A stretch of DNA of 50,529 nucleotides from Firmicutes bacterium UBA5388 (GCA_002409975.1 DHOO01000092.1:8226-58754), one strand, 5' to 3'; positions 24,851 through 33,161 are shown, numbered from the stretch's first letter. Translations and numbers: made by a program. Notes: generated by a model not told the origin, from the letters alone.

Positions 24851-24908
24851 TAGCGCGCCCTTTAGCGTTGAAGAATTACAGCGGATTGATCAAATCTTAA
24901 AAGGATGA
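24795..24908 (+). CDS. Overlapping 37-residue ORF of unknown function
   Basis: ATG 24795 opens a frame in +1 relative to the YaiI-family gene and runs 58 bases beyond its stop, ending just before a terminator. It begins MTNDFYELLKGYCKRWGF and ends SVEELQRIDQILKG, a well-mixed amphipathic composition unlike random translation. AAAAGAAG lies just ahead. No family is recognised. If real, it is a small protein translated from the same mRNA. Confidence 0.4.
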   Translation: MTNDFYELLKGYCKRWGFNSAPFSVEELQRIDQILKG

Positions 24909-24912
24909 ATTT

Positions 24913-24941
24913 AACCGGAGGGAATCCCTCCGGTTACTTTT
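24913..24941 (+). terminator. Rho-independent terminator
   Basis: AACCGGAGGG (24913-24922) and CCCTCCGGTT (24926-24935) form a perfect 10-bp stem with an AAT loop, followed by ACTTTTTA. It ends the mre-min-rodA/YaiI transcription unit before the ABC-transporter operon. Confidence 0.9.
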
Positions 24942-25055
24942 TACCGTAAACGTTACACTTAAGTTACAAGTTATAGATAATTTCATGACTATTATCGCCT
25001 ACAATAAAAAGTAAGGGGTCGATAAGATTCCTAGATAATAAAGGAGGGAAATGCA

Positions 25056-26336
25056 GTGAAAAAAGTTTGGTGTTTAGCAGTGCTTCTTTTTCTTCTCGTT
25101 TCTTCAGTTAGCGGCTTGTCCGCAAAGAAAACAGTGATTAATTATTGGACCCATACCGATGATAATCGAACTAGAATTGAAAACAGATACATTGCTGAAT
25201 TTGAAAAGATGAACCCAAATGTCGAGATTAAAAGAGTAGTCAATGAAGCTAGTAAAATGGGGGACATTGTCCTCACAGCTTTTGCGGCGAACAATGGTCC
25301 GGACATTTTCAACCTTCCTATTGAGCAGGAATATGGGTACATTTACAACCAAAGGGTGGCAGCGGTTGATTATCAATCTCTGGGCTACAAAAATTTGGCA
25401 GCATTGCAGGCTGATTATGCTCCGAATACTTTTGAGCCTGTGACTATGAACAAAAAAATCTATGGATTACCTTTGGAACTAACTAATTGGAGTATCTTTA
25501 TTAATAAGAAGATCTTCAGAAGTGTTGGCTTGGATCCGGAAAAGGATTATCCAAAAACTTGGGAAGAGATGGCGGATATCTCCGAAAAATTAGTGCTTAG
25601 GGATGGGGAGATCATAACTCGTCGGGGGTTTGATTTCCGCTATCCTTATTATCTGGTCTCATTCCTTCCCATGGTACAGCAGCTAGGGGGAGATTTGATT
25701 AGCGCAGATGGGAAAAAAGCGATTGTAAATGAACAAGCATGGATTAAAGCGCTCAATTTCATGAAAGAGTGGGGTCCTCATGGCCGGAATTTAGGAAGCC
25801 CGACTTATGTTAATGCTCGAAAAATCTTTGATAAAGATAATAATGATATTGCTATGTGCCTGAGCGGTTTTTATCAGGAGGGCCGATTGAAAGAGGATAA
25901 TCCGGAATTTTACGACAGTGGTGAATGGATGGTCGCACCTTTTCCGGTTTTTAAAGATGCGGTGCAAAACCTAGGTTGCGCCTATTACGGGCATTATCTG
26001 ATGGTAAATGCTTCAATCCCCAAAGCCAAGCAGAAAATTGCCTGGAAGTTCATCAAATATATGCTGGACCATTCCTTGGAATATTTAACTGAAGTTAATC
26101 TGATCCAACCCAGAAAAGATTTAGTGGAGTCAGATCTATTCAAAAACTTGCCGTACACTAAAGTATTTATGGATGATATGGCTAGATCCAAACCAGTTTT
26201 CCTCCATGAGAATGGTTATCAGTTTGAACAATATATTAAACAGGCAATTGAAGCGGTAATGCTTTCCAATGAGAAAAGTGAAGTAGCCCTGGCAGACTTA
26301 AGGCGAAATCTTCAGGAAGTTCTTGATGAAGAATAG
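25056..26336 (+). CDS. ABC transporter extracytoplasmic solute-binding protein (family 1, sugar type)
   Basis: This 426-aa protein has a signal peptide at residues 1-22 (MKKVWCLAVLLFLLV). The mature part resembles carbohydrate-binding family 1 proteins, including INYWTHTDDNRTR, LPLELTNWSIFINKKIF and FPKTW-like YPKTWEEMADI. There is no lipobox cysteine at the cleavage site (SVSGLSAKK), unlike most monoderm Firmicutes binding proteins. Two permease genes follow. The ligand is probably a sugar or oligosaccharide, but the identity cannot be read. AAAGGAGGG precedes ATG 25056 (annotated by spacing). Confidence 0.9.
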   Translation: MKKVWCLAVLLFLLVSSVSGLSAKKTVINYWTHTDDNRTRIENRYIAEFEKMNPNVEIKRVVNEASKMGDIVLTAFAANNGPDIFNLPIEQEYGYIYNQRVAAVDYQSLGYKNLAALQADYAPNTFEPVTMNKKIYGLPLELTNWSIFINKKIFRSVGLDPEKDYPKTWEEMADISEKLVLRDGEIITRRGFDFRYPYYLVSFLPMVQQLGGDLISADGKKAIVNEQAWIKALNFMKEWGPHGRNLGSPTYVNARKIFDKDNNDIAMCLSGFYQEGRLKEDNPEFYDSGEWMVAPFPVFKDAVQNLGCAYYGHYLMVNASIPKAKQKIAWKFIKYMLDHSLEYLTEVNLIQPRKDLVESDLFKNLPYTKVFMDDMARSKPVFLHENGYQFEQYIKQAIEAVMLSNEKSEVALADLRRNLQEVLDEE

Positions 26337-26348
26337 TAAATAGTGGTT

Positions 26349-26381
26349 GGAAGTCTGGGTCGTAAGACCCGGACTTCCTTT
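26349..26381 (+). terminator. Intercistronic hairpin after the binding-protein gene
   Basis: GGAAGTCTGGGTC (26349-26361) pairs with GACCCGGACTTCC (26366-26378) with one G:U pair and a GTAA loop, then TTTAGT. A hairpin at this place often protects and enriches the binding-protein part of the mRNA relative to the permeases (known from maltose-type operons; inferred here). Confidence 0.75.
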
Positions 26382-26463
26382 AGTCGAGTACTTGTCATAA
26401 AATATTAACAACCAAGCTTATTGTTTCTAAACAAATATGGTGACCGATTAAGGGGTGAGCAAC

Positions 26464-27396
26464 ATGTCAGAAATGATTACTTTGAATAAAAAACAGAAGC
26501 ATTGGAGTATGGAACGGAAAAAAGCTCGCTGGGGTTGGATCTTTGTTACTCCTACTCTTCTCTTTTTTATGCTCTTTAGTCTTTATCCGATTACTAATGC
26601 TTTTTACATGAGTTTGACGAAAAAAGACCTTCTTTCCTTAAAACCACCAGAGTTTATCGGCTTAAAAAACTATACGTATCTGTTTCAATCGGCCGATTTT
26701 TGGAATTCGATGAAAGCTACAGCTCTTTTTTCGCTTGGAACTTTCTCTTTACTGTTGGTTTTTAGTCTGTTGCTGGCTGCTTTGATCATCTCGAGAAAAA
26801 GATTACAGACTCTTTTGCAGATGATTTTTTATTCCCCAGCCTTATTATCTTCAATTGTCGCGGCGTTGATTTGGCTTCTGATTTTTGACCCTAGGGGGCT
26901 GGCTAATCAAGGTTTAAACTTTATTTGTCATACACCAGGCATCGATCACAAATGGTTAGCTGCTACGAACATGTTAAGGCTGTCCACAACAATTGTCTAT
27001 TTTTGGAAATATATTGGTTATTTCACGATTATCTTTGTGGCGGGAATAGGCAGTATCCCAAGGAGTCTTCATGAATCGGCGGAGATTGATGGGGCCAGTC
27101 GCTGGCAAGATTTTTGGCATATTACCTTTCCATTGATTAAACCGACAACACTTTTAGTTTCGGTGATGGCGATGATTCAATGCCTAAAAACTTTTAGCAC
27201 CCAGTATCTTTTTACGGGCGCGGGCTCACCGACAAAACCGATTAATGTGATCACCTTAAATATCTATAAAACTGCTCTTCGGGACCACCGGATCGGCCGT
27301 GCCAGCGCCATGAGCATGATTCTCTTCTTGATTATGCTTGTTCTTACCTGGATTCAGTTTAAAGCTTCTAAAAGTGAGAATGTAACTTATATGTAA
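26464..27396 (+). CDS. ABC sugar transporter permease (MalF-type)
   Basis: This 310-aa integral membrane protein has six predicted membrane segments. It begins with a cytoplasmic basic stretch, followed by WGWIFVTPTLLFFMLFSLYP, typical of CUT1 permeases. The ATPase-contact EAA loop is ESAEIDGASRWQDFWHITFPLIKP. ATG 26464 is chosen behind AAGGGGTGA; a GTG at 26455 overlaps that sequence. It pairs with the second permease at 27482-28327. No ATP-binding subunit is encoded nearby. Confidence 0.93.
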   Translation: MSEMITLNKKQKHWSMERKKARWGWIFVTPTLLFFMLFSLYPITNAFYMSLTKKDLLSLKPPEFIGLKNYTYLFQSADFWNSMKATALFSLGTFSLLLVFSLLLAALIISRKRLQTLLQMIFYSPALLSSIVAALIWLLIFDPRGLANQGLNFICHTPGIDHKWLAATNMLRLSTTIVYFWKYIGYFTIIFVAGIGSIPRSLHESAEIDGASRWQDFWHITFPLIKPTTLLVSVMAMIQCLKTFSTQYLFTGAGSPTKPINVITLNIYKTALRDHRIGRASAMSMILFLIMLVLTWIQFKASKSENVTYM

Positions 27397-27420
27397 TAGC
27401 GAAGTATTTAGTTACGGACA

Positions 27421-27463
27421 CTTAACTAGCTAACGGTCTAAGTTGGTTTAGAGCTAGTTTAAG
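27421..27463. repeat. Inverted repeat between the two permease genes
   Basis: CTTAACTAGCT (27421-27431) and AGCTAGTTTAAG (27452-27463) are complementary with a single bulge and a 20-base loop. The hairpin lies in the 85-base gap between the permease genes; an mRNA processing or stability element is possible. Confidence 0.4.
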
Positions 27464-27481
27464 TAGTAAAGGGGGATATTA

Positions 27482-28327
27482 ATGAATACTTCTAAAGCCT
27501 CATGGGGCTGGGAACTATTAATATGGATATTTCTGTTTATTTTTGCTACTATTGTCCTTATTCCACTGGTATTTATGTTTACGTCCTCTATTATGCCGGC
27601 GATCGAAATTATGAAATTGCCTTACCCTTGGATTACCAGTACTTTTCAGTGGCAAAATTATTGGTTTGGCCTTAGGGGAGCGGATGGTTCGTTTTTATTT
27701 CTGCGGAATATATTAAATTCATTTATCGTTGCATCTTCAGTTACTTTGACGACTATTCTTTTATCTTCGCTTGCTGGTTACGGACTGGCTAAATTTTACT
27801 TTAAAGGAAGAAACATTGTTTTTATTGCTTTGATGGCCACGATGATGATTCCGTTTGAAGTAATTATGATCCCTCTATATATGGTAACGATGAAAATGAG
27901 GATTCAAGATACTTATCTCGGGTTAATCCTGCCTTTTCTAACCACTGCCTTTGGGGTATTTATGATGCGTCAGTTTTTACTTACTTTCCCTGAGGAGATC
28001 TTGGATGCCGCCAGAATTGATGGGGGCGGTGAAATTTATATTTTCAGCCGGATTGTTCTTCCTAACTGTGGTCCGGTAGTAACTACCCTCGGTATTTTGA
28101 CCTTTAGATCACAGTGGGATAGTCTTCTCTGGCCGTTGATGGTGATTCAGAGTGAAGAGATGAAAACGATACCCCAGTATATTACAAAGTATATGGCGGA
28201 GACCCATACGGATGAAGGAATAATGATGGCAATCGCGGTGATCGCCAGTATTCCAATGTTCATTCTCTTTTTAACTATGTCTAAATATTTTATCAGTAGT
28301 AATCTTTATTCGTCAGTTAAGGGTTGA
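27482..28327 (+). CDS. ABC sugar transporter permease (MalG-type)
   Basis: This 281-aa CUT1 permease has six membrane segments. It opens with LLIWIFLFIFATIVLIPLVF, and the EAA loop is EEILDAARIDGGGEIYIFSRIVLP. AAAGGGGGATATT precedes ATG 27482. With the MalF-type subunit it forms the translocation channel. The expected ATPase is absent, so a shared MsmX-like ATPase elsewhere in the genome probably energises it (inference from similar Firmicutes systems). Confidence 0.93.
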   Translation: MNTSKASWGWELLIWIFLFIFATIVLIPLVFMFTSSIMPAIEIMKLPYPWITSTFQWQNYWFGLRGADGSFLFLRNILNSFIVASSVTLTTILLSSLAGYGLAKFYFKGRNIVFIALMATMMIPFEVIMIPLYMVTMKMRIQDTYLGLILPFLTTAFGVFMMRQFLLTFPEEILDAARIDGGGEIYIFSRIVLPNCGPVVTTLGILTFRSQWDSLLWPLMVIQSEEMKTIPQYITKYMAETHTDEGIMMAIAVIASIPMFILFLTMSKYFISSNLYSSVKG

Positions 28328-28391
28328 TGGTCTGATCATTATCTTAATTTTAAGTGGTTACAGCTAAAGATGGAAGAGTAAGGAGTAAAAG

Positions 28392-28970
28392 ATGATGGCT
28401 GCAAAAATATATATTTTCGATATGGGTGGGGTTGTAGTCAGGAACTTTGATGTTTCTCCTCGGATTGCAGAAGAACTTAACATCTCGAAGGAAAGATTCT
28501 ATAGACTAGCTGGTCCTAATTTACTCCTCCTTTCTAACGGGTCGATCGAAGTCGCAGAATTTTGGAAGAGGTTCTCTCAAGCTTACGGTTTAGAAGTACG
28601 GGAGGAGCTTTTCGGAAAGTATTTTACTCCGGAAATTGATTGGGAGATGGTGGAGGTGATTAAAAAACTTAAAACAGAAGCACGAGTAGTTTGTGGTACT
28701 AATACTTTGGAACCGCATTTTTGTTATCATCAGAATCGCGGGGATTACCGATTTTTCCACGCGGTTTATGCCTCAAATCAGATTGGTTGCTCAAAACCTA
28801 GTCCCGAATTTTTTCAATATATTCTTGCCTGTGAAGGTGTAGCGCCTAAGGAAACCGTCTTTATTGATGATACGTTGGAAAATGTAGTTGCTGCTGATGC
28901 TTTGGGAATCAACGCACTTCTTTTTACTACCCCACAAGCTCTTAAAGAAAAAGTAGCAAGAGTCATATAA
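28392..28970 (+). CDS. HAD family hydrolase (sugar-phosphatase-like)
   Basis: This 192-aa haloacid-dehalogenase-superfamily protein has motif I YIFDMGGVVV, motif II region VVCGTNTLEP, motif III lysine in CSKPSPEFFQYIL and motif IV FIDDTLENVVAADALGI. The second aspartate of motif I (DxD) is replaced by glycine (DMG). This is common in the YihX/YfnB-like group, which carries out phosphatase or related reactions. Its location 64 bases after the sugar permease suggests dephosphorylation of a metabolite of the imported sugar. AAGGAG precedes ATG 28392. Confidence 0.88.
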   Translation: MMAAKIYIFDMGGVVVRNFDVSPRIAEELNISKERFYRLAGPNLLLLSNGSIEVAEFWKRFSQAYGLEVREELFGKYFTPEIDWEMVEVIKKLKTEARVVCGTNTLEPHFCYHQNRGDYRFFHAVYASNQIGCSKPSPEFFQYILACEGVAPKETVFIDDTLENVVAADALGINALLFTTPQALKEKVARVI

Positions 28971-29029
28971 TTGACGTAAAGGCTAAAACTAGTTCCCTAT
29001 AATTAATTTATTATAAGGATTTACGAGGT

Positions 29030-29176
29030 ATGGTGTGGCTACGTAAAAAATCAATTAAGGAAGGAGTTTCTTCCCAGATAGCCAATATCTACCTTAGGGA
29101 ATTGCGTACGCTTTATTGTAGTCTTGAGGCAATTATGCAATTTCTTTATCTGATTAAAGAGGGGACTATGCCATGA
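29030..29176 (+). CDS. Possible 48-residue ORF coupled to the next gene
   Basis: ATG 29030 opens a frame beginning MVWLRKKSIKEGVSSQIANI that ends TGA overlapping the ATG of the solute-binding gene (ATGA). AAGGAT lies 9 bases ahead. The composition is plausible for a small protein. However, its second half runs through an AATTATGCA-type dispersed repeat (29096-29146), so it may be fortuitous. No family is recognised. Confidence 0.3.
   Translation: MVWLRKKSIKEGVSSQIANIYLRELRTLYCSLEAIMQFLYLIKEGTMP
29096..29146. repeat. AATTATGCA-type repeat, inverted pair
   Basis: AGGGAATTGCGTA (29096-29108) and GGCAATTATGCAATTTCT (29129-29146) are inverted copies of the arm that builds the hairpin at 16651-16690. 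The right arm plus its upstream GTCTTGAG context matches 36094-36115 over more than 20 bases. Confidence 0.6.
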
Positions 29177-30213
29177 AGCCAACGATATTTACCGCGCTTA
29201 TGCTTGGCCTGGTTTTGGTGCTTTTCGGCACCAATGTCACGGCGAATGAATATCCGGATCTAACCGGACACAGGCTTGTGGTCTATATTTCCTTTCATGA
29301 GGAAGAAGGTCGTCGCCTGCTAAACCTCTTCGGTGATAAAACGAAGGCGGACTATACATATTTACGCATGCCTTCAGGGGAATTGGTAACAAGAGTAATC
29401 AATGAAGCTTCTGCTCCGCGCGCTGATATTATTCTTGGCGGTCCGGCTGATGCGCACCAACTTCTAGCCAACCAAGGGCTATTAGAGAGGTATGATCCAC
29501 CATCCGCCGTTGCTATTCCTGAGGAATTTAAAAACCCTGATCGATATTGGACCGGCATTTATTTGGGACCGATCGCGATTGTCGTTAATGAGAACCGGTG
29601 GAAAAAGGAGTTTGCTGAATTAGGTGTAAAAAAACCCACAACCTTTACCGAGTTGCTTAACCCGATGTTTAAGGGTGAGATCATTATCCCCGATCCTAGA
29701 ACTTCTGGTACGGGTTATACTCTTCTGGCTTCGTTGATTCAATTATGGGGCGAGGAAGAGGCTTTCACCTTTTTTGAGCAACTTAACCCCAATGTGGGTC
29801 TGTATACAGAAAGCGGGTTTACTGTAGCGCAAAAGACAGCCACTGGTGAGTATCTGATTGGGCTGAATTTTATTCACGATCAATTGTTGATGAAGAAATT
29901 TGGGTTTAATCTTTGTTCGGTAATTCCACCGGGAGCAGGTTGGGAGATTGGTTGTGTCTCTATGCTTAAAAATGGTCCAAACTCTAAAGCTGCCCGCGCC
30001 TTTCTTGATTTCATGATTGATAGAGAAGCTGGGCGGTTGCATACTAATCTAACGGAACGAATCTCTACGCGACCGGATGTGCCGATTCCTTTGGGTTCCA
30101 GACCTTTGGCTGACATCCCGATTAATTTGGATTATGACTTTTACTTGGCCGCCAAATTAAAAACAAAGTATCTAAAGGTTTGGGAGGAAAGAATCGTTCG
30201 CATAAACCGATAG
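29173..30213 (+). CDS. Extracytoplasmic solute-binding protein (family 1 / AfuA-PgtC-like)
   Basis: This 346-aa protein has a signal peptide at 1-24 (LMLGLVLVLFGTNVTA), again without a lipobox cysteine. The body resembles iron/phosphonate/phosphoglycerate-type binding proteins: ASAPRADIILGGPADAHQLL, YWTGIYLGPIAIVVNENRW and PDPRTSGTGYTLLASL. No permease or ATPase gene accompanies it. Instead a response regulator and a sensor kinase follow directly, as in PgtC-like sensing arrangements. It may present a ligand to the kinase (inference). The ligand is unknown. Confidence 0.88.
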   Translation: MKPTIFTALMLGLVLVLFGTNVTANEYPDLTGHRLVVYISFHEEEGRRLLNLFGDKTKADYTYLRMPSGELVTRVINEASAPRADIILGGPADAHQLLANQGLLERYDPPSAVAIPEEFKNPDRYWTGIYLGPIAIVVNENRWKKEFAELGVKKPTTFTELLNPMFKGEIIIPDPRTSGTGYTLLASLIQLWGEEEAFTFFEQLNPNVGLYTESGFTVAQKTATGEYLIGLNFIHDQLLMKKFGFNLCSVIPPGAGWEIGCVSMLKNGPNSKAARAFLDFMIDREAGRLHTNLTERISTRPDVPIPLGSRPLADIPINLDYDFYLAAKLKTKYLKVWEERIVRINR

Positions 30214-30226
30214 GGAGTGTTTCAAG

Positions 30227-30892
30227 GTGAAAGTGTTCATCATCGAAGATGATAAGGCTATTGCTAACCTGATCAAGATTAACTTGCATCTAGAGGGGTT
30301 TGAAACTGCTGTTTTTTCAGATGCCGAGTCAGGACTGAAGATGATGGAGAAAGAGAGACCTGATCTAATTTTACTTGATATCATGTTGCCGGGGATCAGT
30401 GGTTTTGAATTACAAAGCCGGATTAAAGAGCGGAAGATTCCGGTTATTTTTTTGACTGCTCGAACTTTGCTGCAAGACCGGTTGTTAGGACTGGAATTAG
30501 GGGGAGATGATTATATTACCAAACCCTTCGACAATCGGGAGTTGATCTTAAGAATTCGAGCGGTCTTGAGACGAGTCTCATCCTCAAATGGGCCGGATCA
30601 CGAGTTGAAACGGGGTCAGTTTCGCTTAGCAGTTAATCAACGCTTTTTTTACGTTGAGGATAAAAGAGTGGAATTAACACCCACCGAGTTTGAACTTATC
30701 CGGCTTTTTATGGAGAATGGTCAGCGGGTATTTACCCGTGAGGAATTATTAGATTTGGTGTGGGGATTTGAATATTATGGTGATACCAGAACCGTTGATA
30801 TGCATATTCAAAGGCTTCGAAAAAAATTAGGGAAGTATAAGGAGAGTATCAAAACCATTTATGGTATTGGTTATCAATTGGATATAGAGTAA
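30227..30892 (+). CDS. OmpR/PhoB family response regulator
   Basis: This 221-aa protein has an N-terminal receiver domain (1-115). The acidic pocket is E7-D8-D9, the phospho-acceptor is D51 in LILLDIMLPG, and the switch T and K lie in FLTAR and ITKPFDNREL. The C-terminal winged helix is LTPTEFELIRLF ... DTRTVDMHIQRLRKKLG. The start is GTG 30227 behind AGGGAG. It overlaps the kinase start (TAATG), giving translational coupling. It probably regulates genes tied to the ligand of the preceding binding protein. Confidence 0.96.
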   Translation: MKVFIIEDDKAIANLIKINLHLEGFETAVFSDAESGLKMMEKERPDLILLDIMLPGISGFELQSRIKERKIPVIFLTARTLLQDRLLGLELGGDDYITKPFDNRELILRIRAVLRRVSSSNGPDHELKRGQFRLAVNQRFFYVEDKRVELTPTEFELIRLFMENGQRVFTREELLDLVWGFEYYGDTRTVDMHIQRLRKKLGKYKESIKTIYGIGYQLDIE

Positions 30893-32319
30893 TGAGAACG
30901 ACGATTAAAGCTAAACTTATTAAGATGAATGTACTGATCATCCTACCGATGTTAATTCTGATTGTTCTGTTTACTGTCTTTACCATTGACCGGTATCAGC
31001 TGCTCAATGTGAAGAAAACCCTTTTAAACGATAGTTATATTCTTCAAGTGTATCTGAACCAGTATTTATCGAGGAATAAGAAAGAAGTTCTCTCTGAGAA
31101 AGAACTCTATTTTTTAAATCAAGATCTTAGTATAATGGTTAAACTTCGAAGTCAGATCTTTTATTCTCTGGGTGAGATCTTTATTGATTCATACCAAGAA
31201 GTGAGTGAGAAAGAACGTAACAAATTTCGGAACGACCCTGGAATTCAATTGGCGGCAGAAAACAAGAAGAATTACTGGATTAAGAAAGAGAATCGGCAAC
31301 GGGTTTTTCTAATTAGTTTTCCGATTTATTGCGATCATGATCTGGTCGGAGTAATGAGGCTTACCTATCCTTTAGCAGCGGAGGATGTTTTTCGGAACCG
31401 TCTCCTGATCGTTCTTTCCATAGTCGGTTTAATTGTCTTGTTGATTCTTGGCCTTTTGCTTTCCTTTTTTACTGGGCAGATTGTAACGCCTTTAACTAAA
31501 CTACGACTAGCGGTTCAGTCCTTTGCTGACGATCAATTAACTGATGATCTTAAGATCAATAGTGGTGATGAAGTTGAAGAATTGGCACTATCCTTTAATA
31601 ATATGGCGACGAAACTTAATGAACTTATTGAGAATCTTAAGACCGAACAGAATAAACAGAAGGACTTTTTTAACCACATGACCCACGAATTCCGAACTCC
31701 CTTGACTACTATTATTGGTTACGCTGATCTTCTCAAGAGGTTGGACTCCGATGAAGAGCAGGAGGAATGTTTTAAGTACATTAGAAGTGAAAGCAAAAGG
31801 CTTCTCCGGATGGTTGAGGATATTCTTCGTCATTCAAAACTAAGGACTTATACCTTAAAGCTCGATAAAAGGATGTGCGCGCTCGATCACTTGTTACGGG
31901 AGAGTGTTGAGATTATGAGGTATAAAGCTGATAAATACGGGATCGAATTAAGTCTTTATTCTAGAGATTCTGTTATCTTAGAAATTGATCGCGATAAGGT
32001 CAAACAAGTTGTGCTGAATATTATAGATAATGCTATTAATCATAGTAAAACTGAGAAAGTCGAAATCCATTTATACCAGCAGACCAAGAAGATTGTGGTT
32101 GCTATTCGTGATTATGGTCAGGGAATTTCTCCTGATTGGTTGGCGCGGATTCGGGAAAGGTTCTCTGGGTTGAACCTTGAGGCGGTTAATACGCAAAGCG
32201 GTCATGGGTTTGGGTTGCCAATTTCCGAAAAAATTATGGAATTACATGGAGGAAGACTTTTAATTAGAACCTCTGAGTGTGGCGGAACTACAGTTTTTAT
32301 CTGCTTTAATTTGGAATGA
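30892..32319 (+). CDS. Membrane sensor histidine kinase
   Basis: This 475-aa protein has TM1 at about 12-33, an extracytoplasmic sensor of about 130 residues and TM2 at about 169-195. A HAMP segment follows (VTPLTKLRLAVQSFADDQL), then HisKA with phospho-acceptor H265 in NHMTHEFRTPLTTIIGYADL. The HATPase motifs are N-box DNAINH, G1 DYGQGIS and G2 GHGFGLPIS. It starts on the stop of the response-regulator gene. The sensor domain was not recognised as PAS, dCache or a known family by eye. It ends overlapping the next gene. Confidence 0.95.
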   Translation: MRTTIKAKLIKMNVLIILPMLILIVLFTVFTIDRYQLLNVKKTLLNDSYILQVYLNQYLSRNKKEVLSEKELYFLNQDLSIMVKLRSQIFYSLGEIFIDSYQEVSEKERNKFRNDPGIQLAAENKKNYWIKKENRQRVFLISFPIYCDHDLVGVMRLTYPLAAEDVFRNRLLIVLSIVGLIVLLILGLLLSFFTGQIVTPLTKLRLAVQSFADDQLTDDLKINSGDEVEELALSFNNMATKLNELIENLKTEQNKQKDFFNHMTHEFRTPLTTIIGYADLLKRLDSDEEQEECFKYIRSESKRLLRMVEDILRHSKLRTYTLKLDKRMCALDHLLRESVEIMRYKADKYGIELSLYSRDSVILEIDRDKVKQVVLNIIDNAINHSKTEKVEIHLYQQTKKIVVAIRDYGQGISPDWLARIRERFSGLNLEAVNTQSGHGFGLPISEKIMELHGGRLLIRTSECGGTTVFICFNLE

Positions 32320-32333
32320 CGGAGGTAATTTTT

Positions 32334-33161
32334 GTGCGGTATTCAGCGGTAATTCTTAGCTTTATCCTTTGCATAAGCCTGTTGTTCCTTGGTTTTTTTA
32401 ATTATAGAAATTTTGGTGTCACTACCAATGAGCTTGTGATCTTGGACGACAAAGATGAGGTCTTTAAGTTGATTGATAAAAACACTCCCATCAGTGTGCA
32501 GATTGAGGATGAGCGTTGGGGGCAAGCAGTACTGGCGGATCCAGAGGTTTTATTTCAGATTTGGAGAGTGATTAGAGAGTCTAAGTCTTATCCGAGTAAA
32601 TTTGTTCCCAACCAGGATCGGATCAACGGATATATTTTTTTCCGTGACGGGAGTAAAGAGTACTTTTCGATCTCTGACCGTTTTCAATTAGGTGAGTATT
32701 TTTTGGAGAGTAAAGAAGGGGAGATGGAAGTTGGAAAATTGTATCGGATCTTCCGGCATACCCTTGAGACAAAGAACAACCTTCTTACCATGGTGGAAAA
32801 AGCAGGCGCTATTTACCTCTTTCGTGCTGAGGATACCTTTGATCCTGATTCCGAAAAAGTATTAAGAATTACCGGAGAGGCAAAAAAGGAACTTTTGTCT
32901 TGTCTCGCTCGCTCAGAGAAAATCGAGGAAAGTAAGGAGTTAAACGACCTTTTGTTAGAGAAGGGGATTCAACCACTATTTCACTTAACTCTTTCTTTAG
33001 AAGACGGTAGGGAAAAAGATGCGCCTATTGTCCTCTCGGTTTTGTCACCTGATTATTTTACTCTAATGGATATGGGTTTTTTAAATCGTAATGTGGTATA
33101 TTTTGAAGGATTTCTCTTTGATTACTGTTGTCGGATGATCATGCCGAGTTTTTTGGAGTGA
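32334..33161 (+). CDS. Membrane-anchored extracytoplasmic protein of unknown function
   Basis: This protein of about 275 aa is not recognised. It starts MRYSAVILSFILCISLLFLG, a single N-terminal membrane anchor, and has no lipobox in a canonical place. The rest is hydrophilic, mixed alpha/beta in character, with ERWGQAVLADPEVLFQIWRV and DGSKEYFSISDRF. The frame is open from ATG 32316, which overlaps the kinase stop. GTG 32334 lies 8 bases after GGAGG (32321-32325) and is preferred. Coupling to the kinase suggests an accessory or inhibitor of the two-component system, comparable in position to YycH/YycI but without evident sequence similarity. Confidence 0.75.
   Translation: MRYSAVILSFILCISLLFLGFFNYRNFGVTTNELVILDDKDEVFKLIDKNTPISVQIEDERWGQAVLADPEVLFQIWRVIRESKSYPSKFVPNQDRINGYIFFRDGSKEYFSISDRFQLGEYFLESKEGEMEVGKLYRIFRHTLETKNNLLTMVEKAGAIYLFRAEDTFDPDSEKVLRITGEAKKELLSCLARSEKIEESKELNDLLLEKGIQPLFHLTLSLEDGREKDAPIVLSVLSPDYFTLMDMGFLNRNVVYFEGFLFDYCCRMIMPSFLE

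Noticed and set aside
24943..24960. Possible LacI/CcpA-type operator (GTAAACGTTAC) upstream of the sugar-binding protein gene
   Set aside because: Only GTAA/TTAC is symmetrical and the match to the cre consensus fails at several conserved positions.
28971..29003. TTGACG and TATAAT before the second binding-protein gene
   Set aside because: The spacer is 21 bases, too long for a sigma-A promoter.
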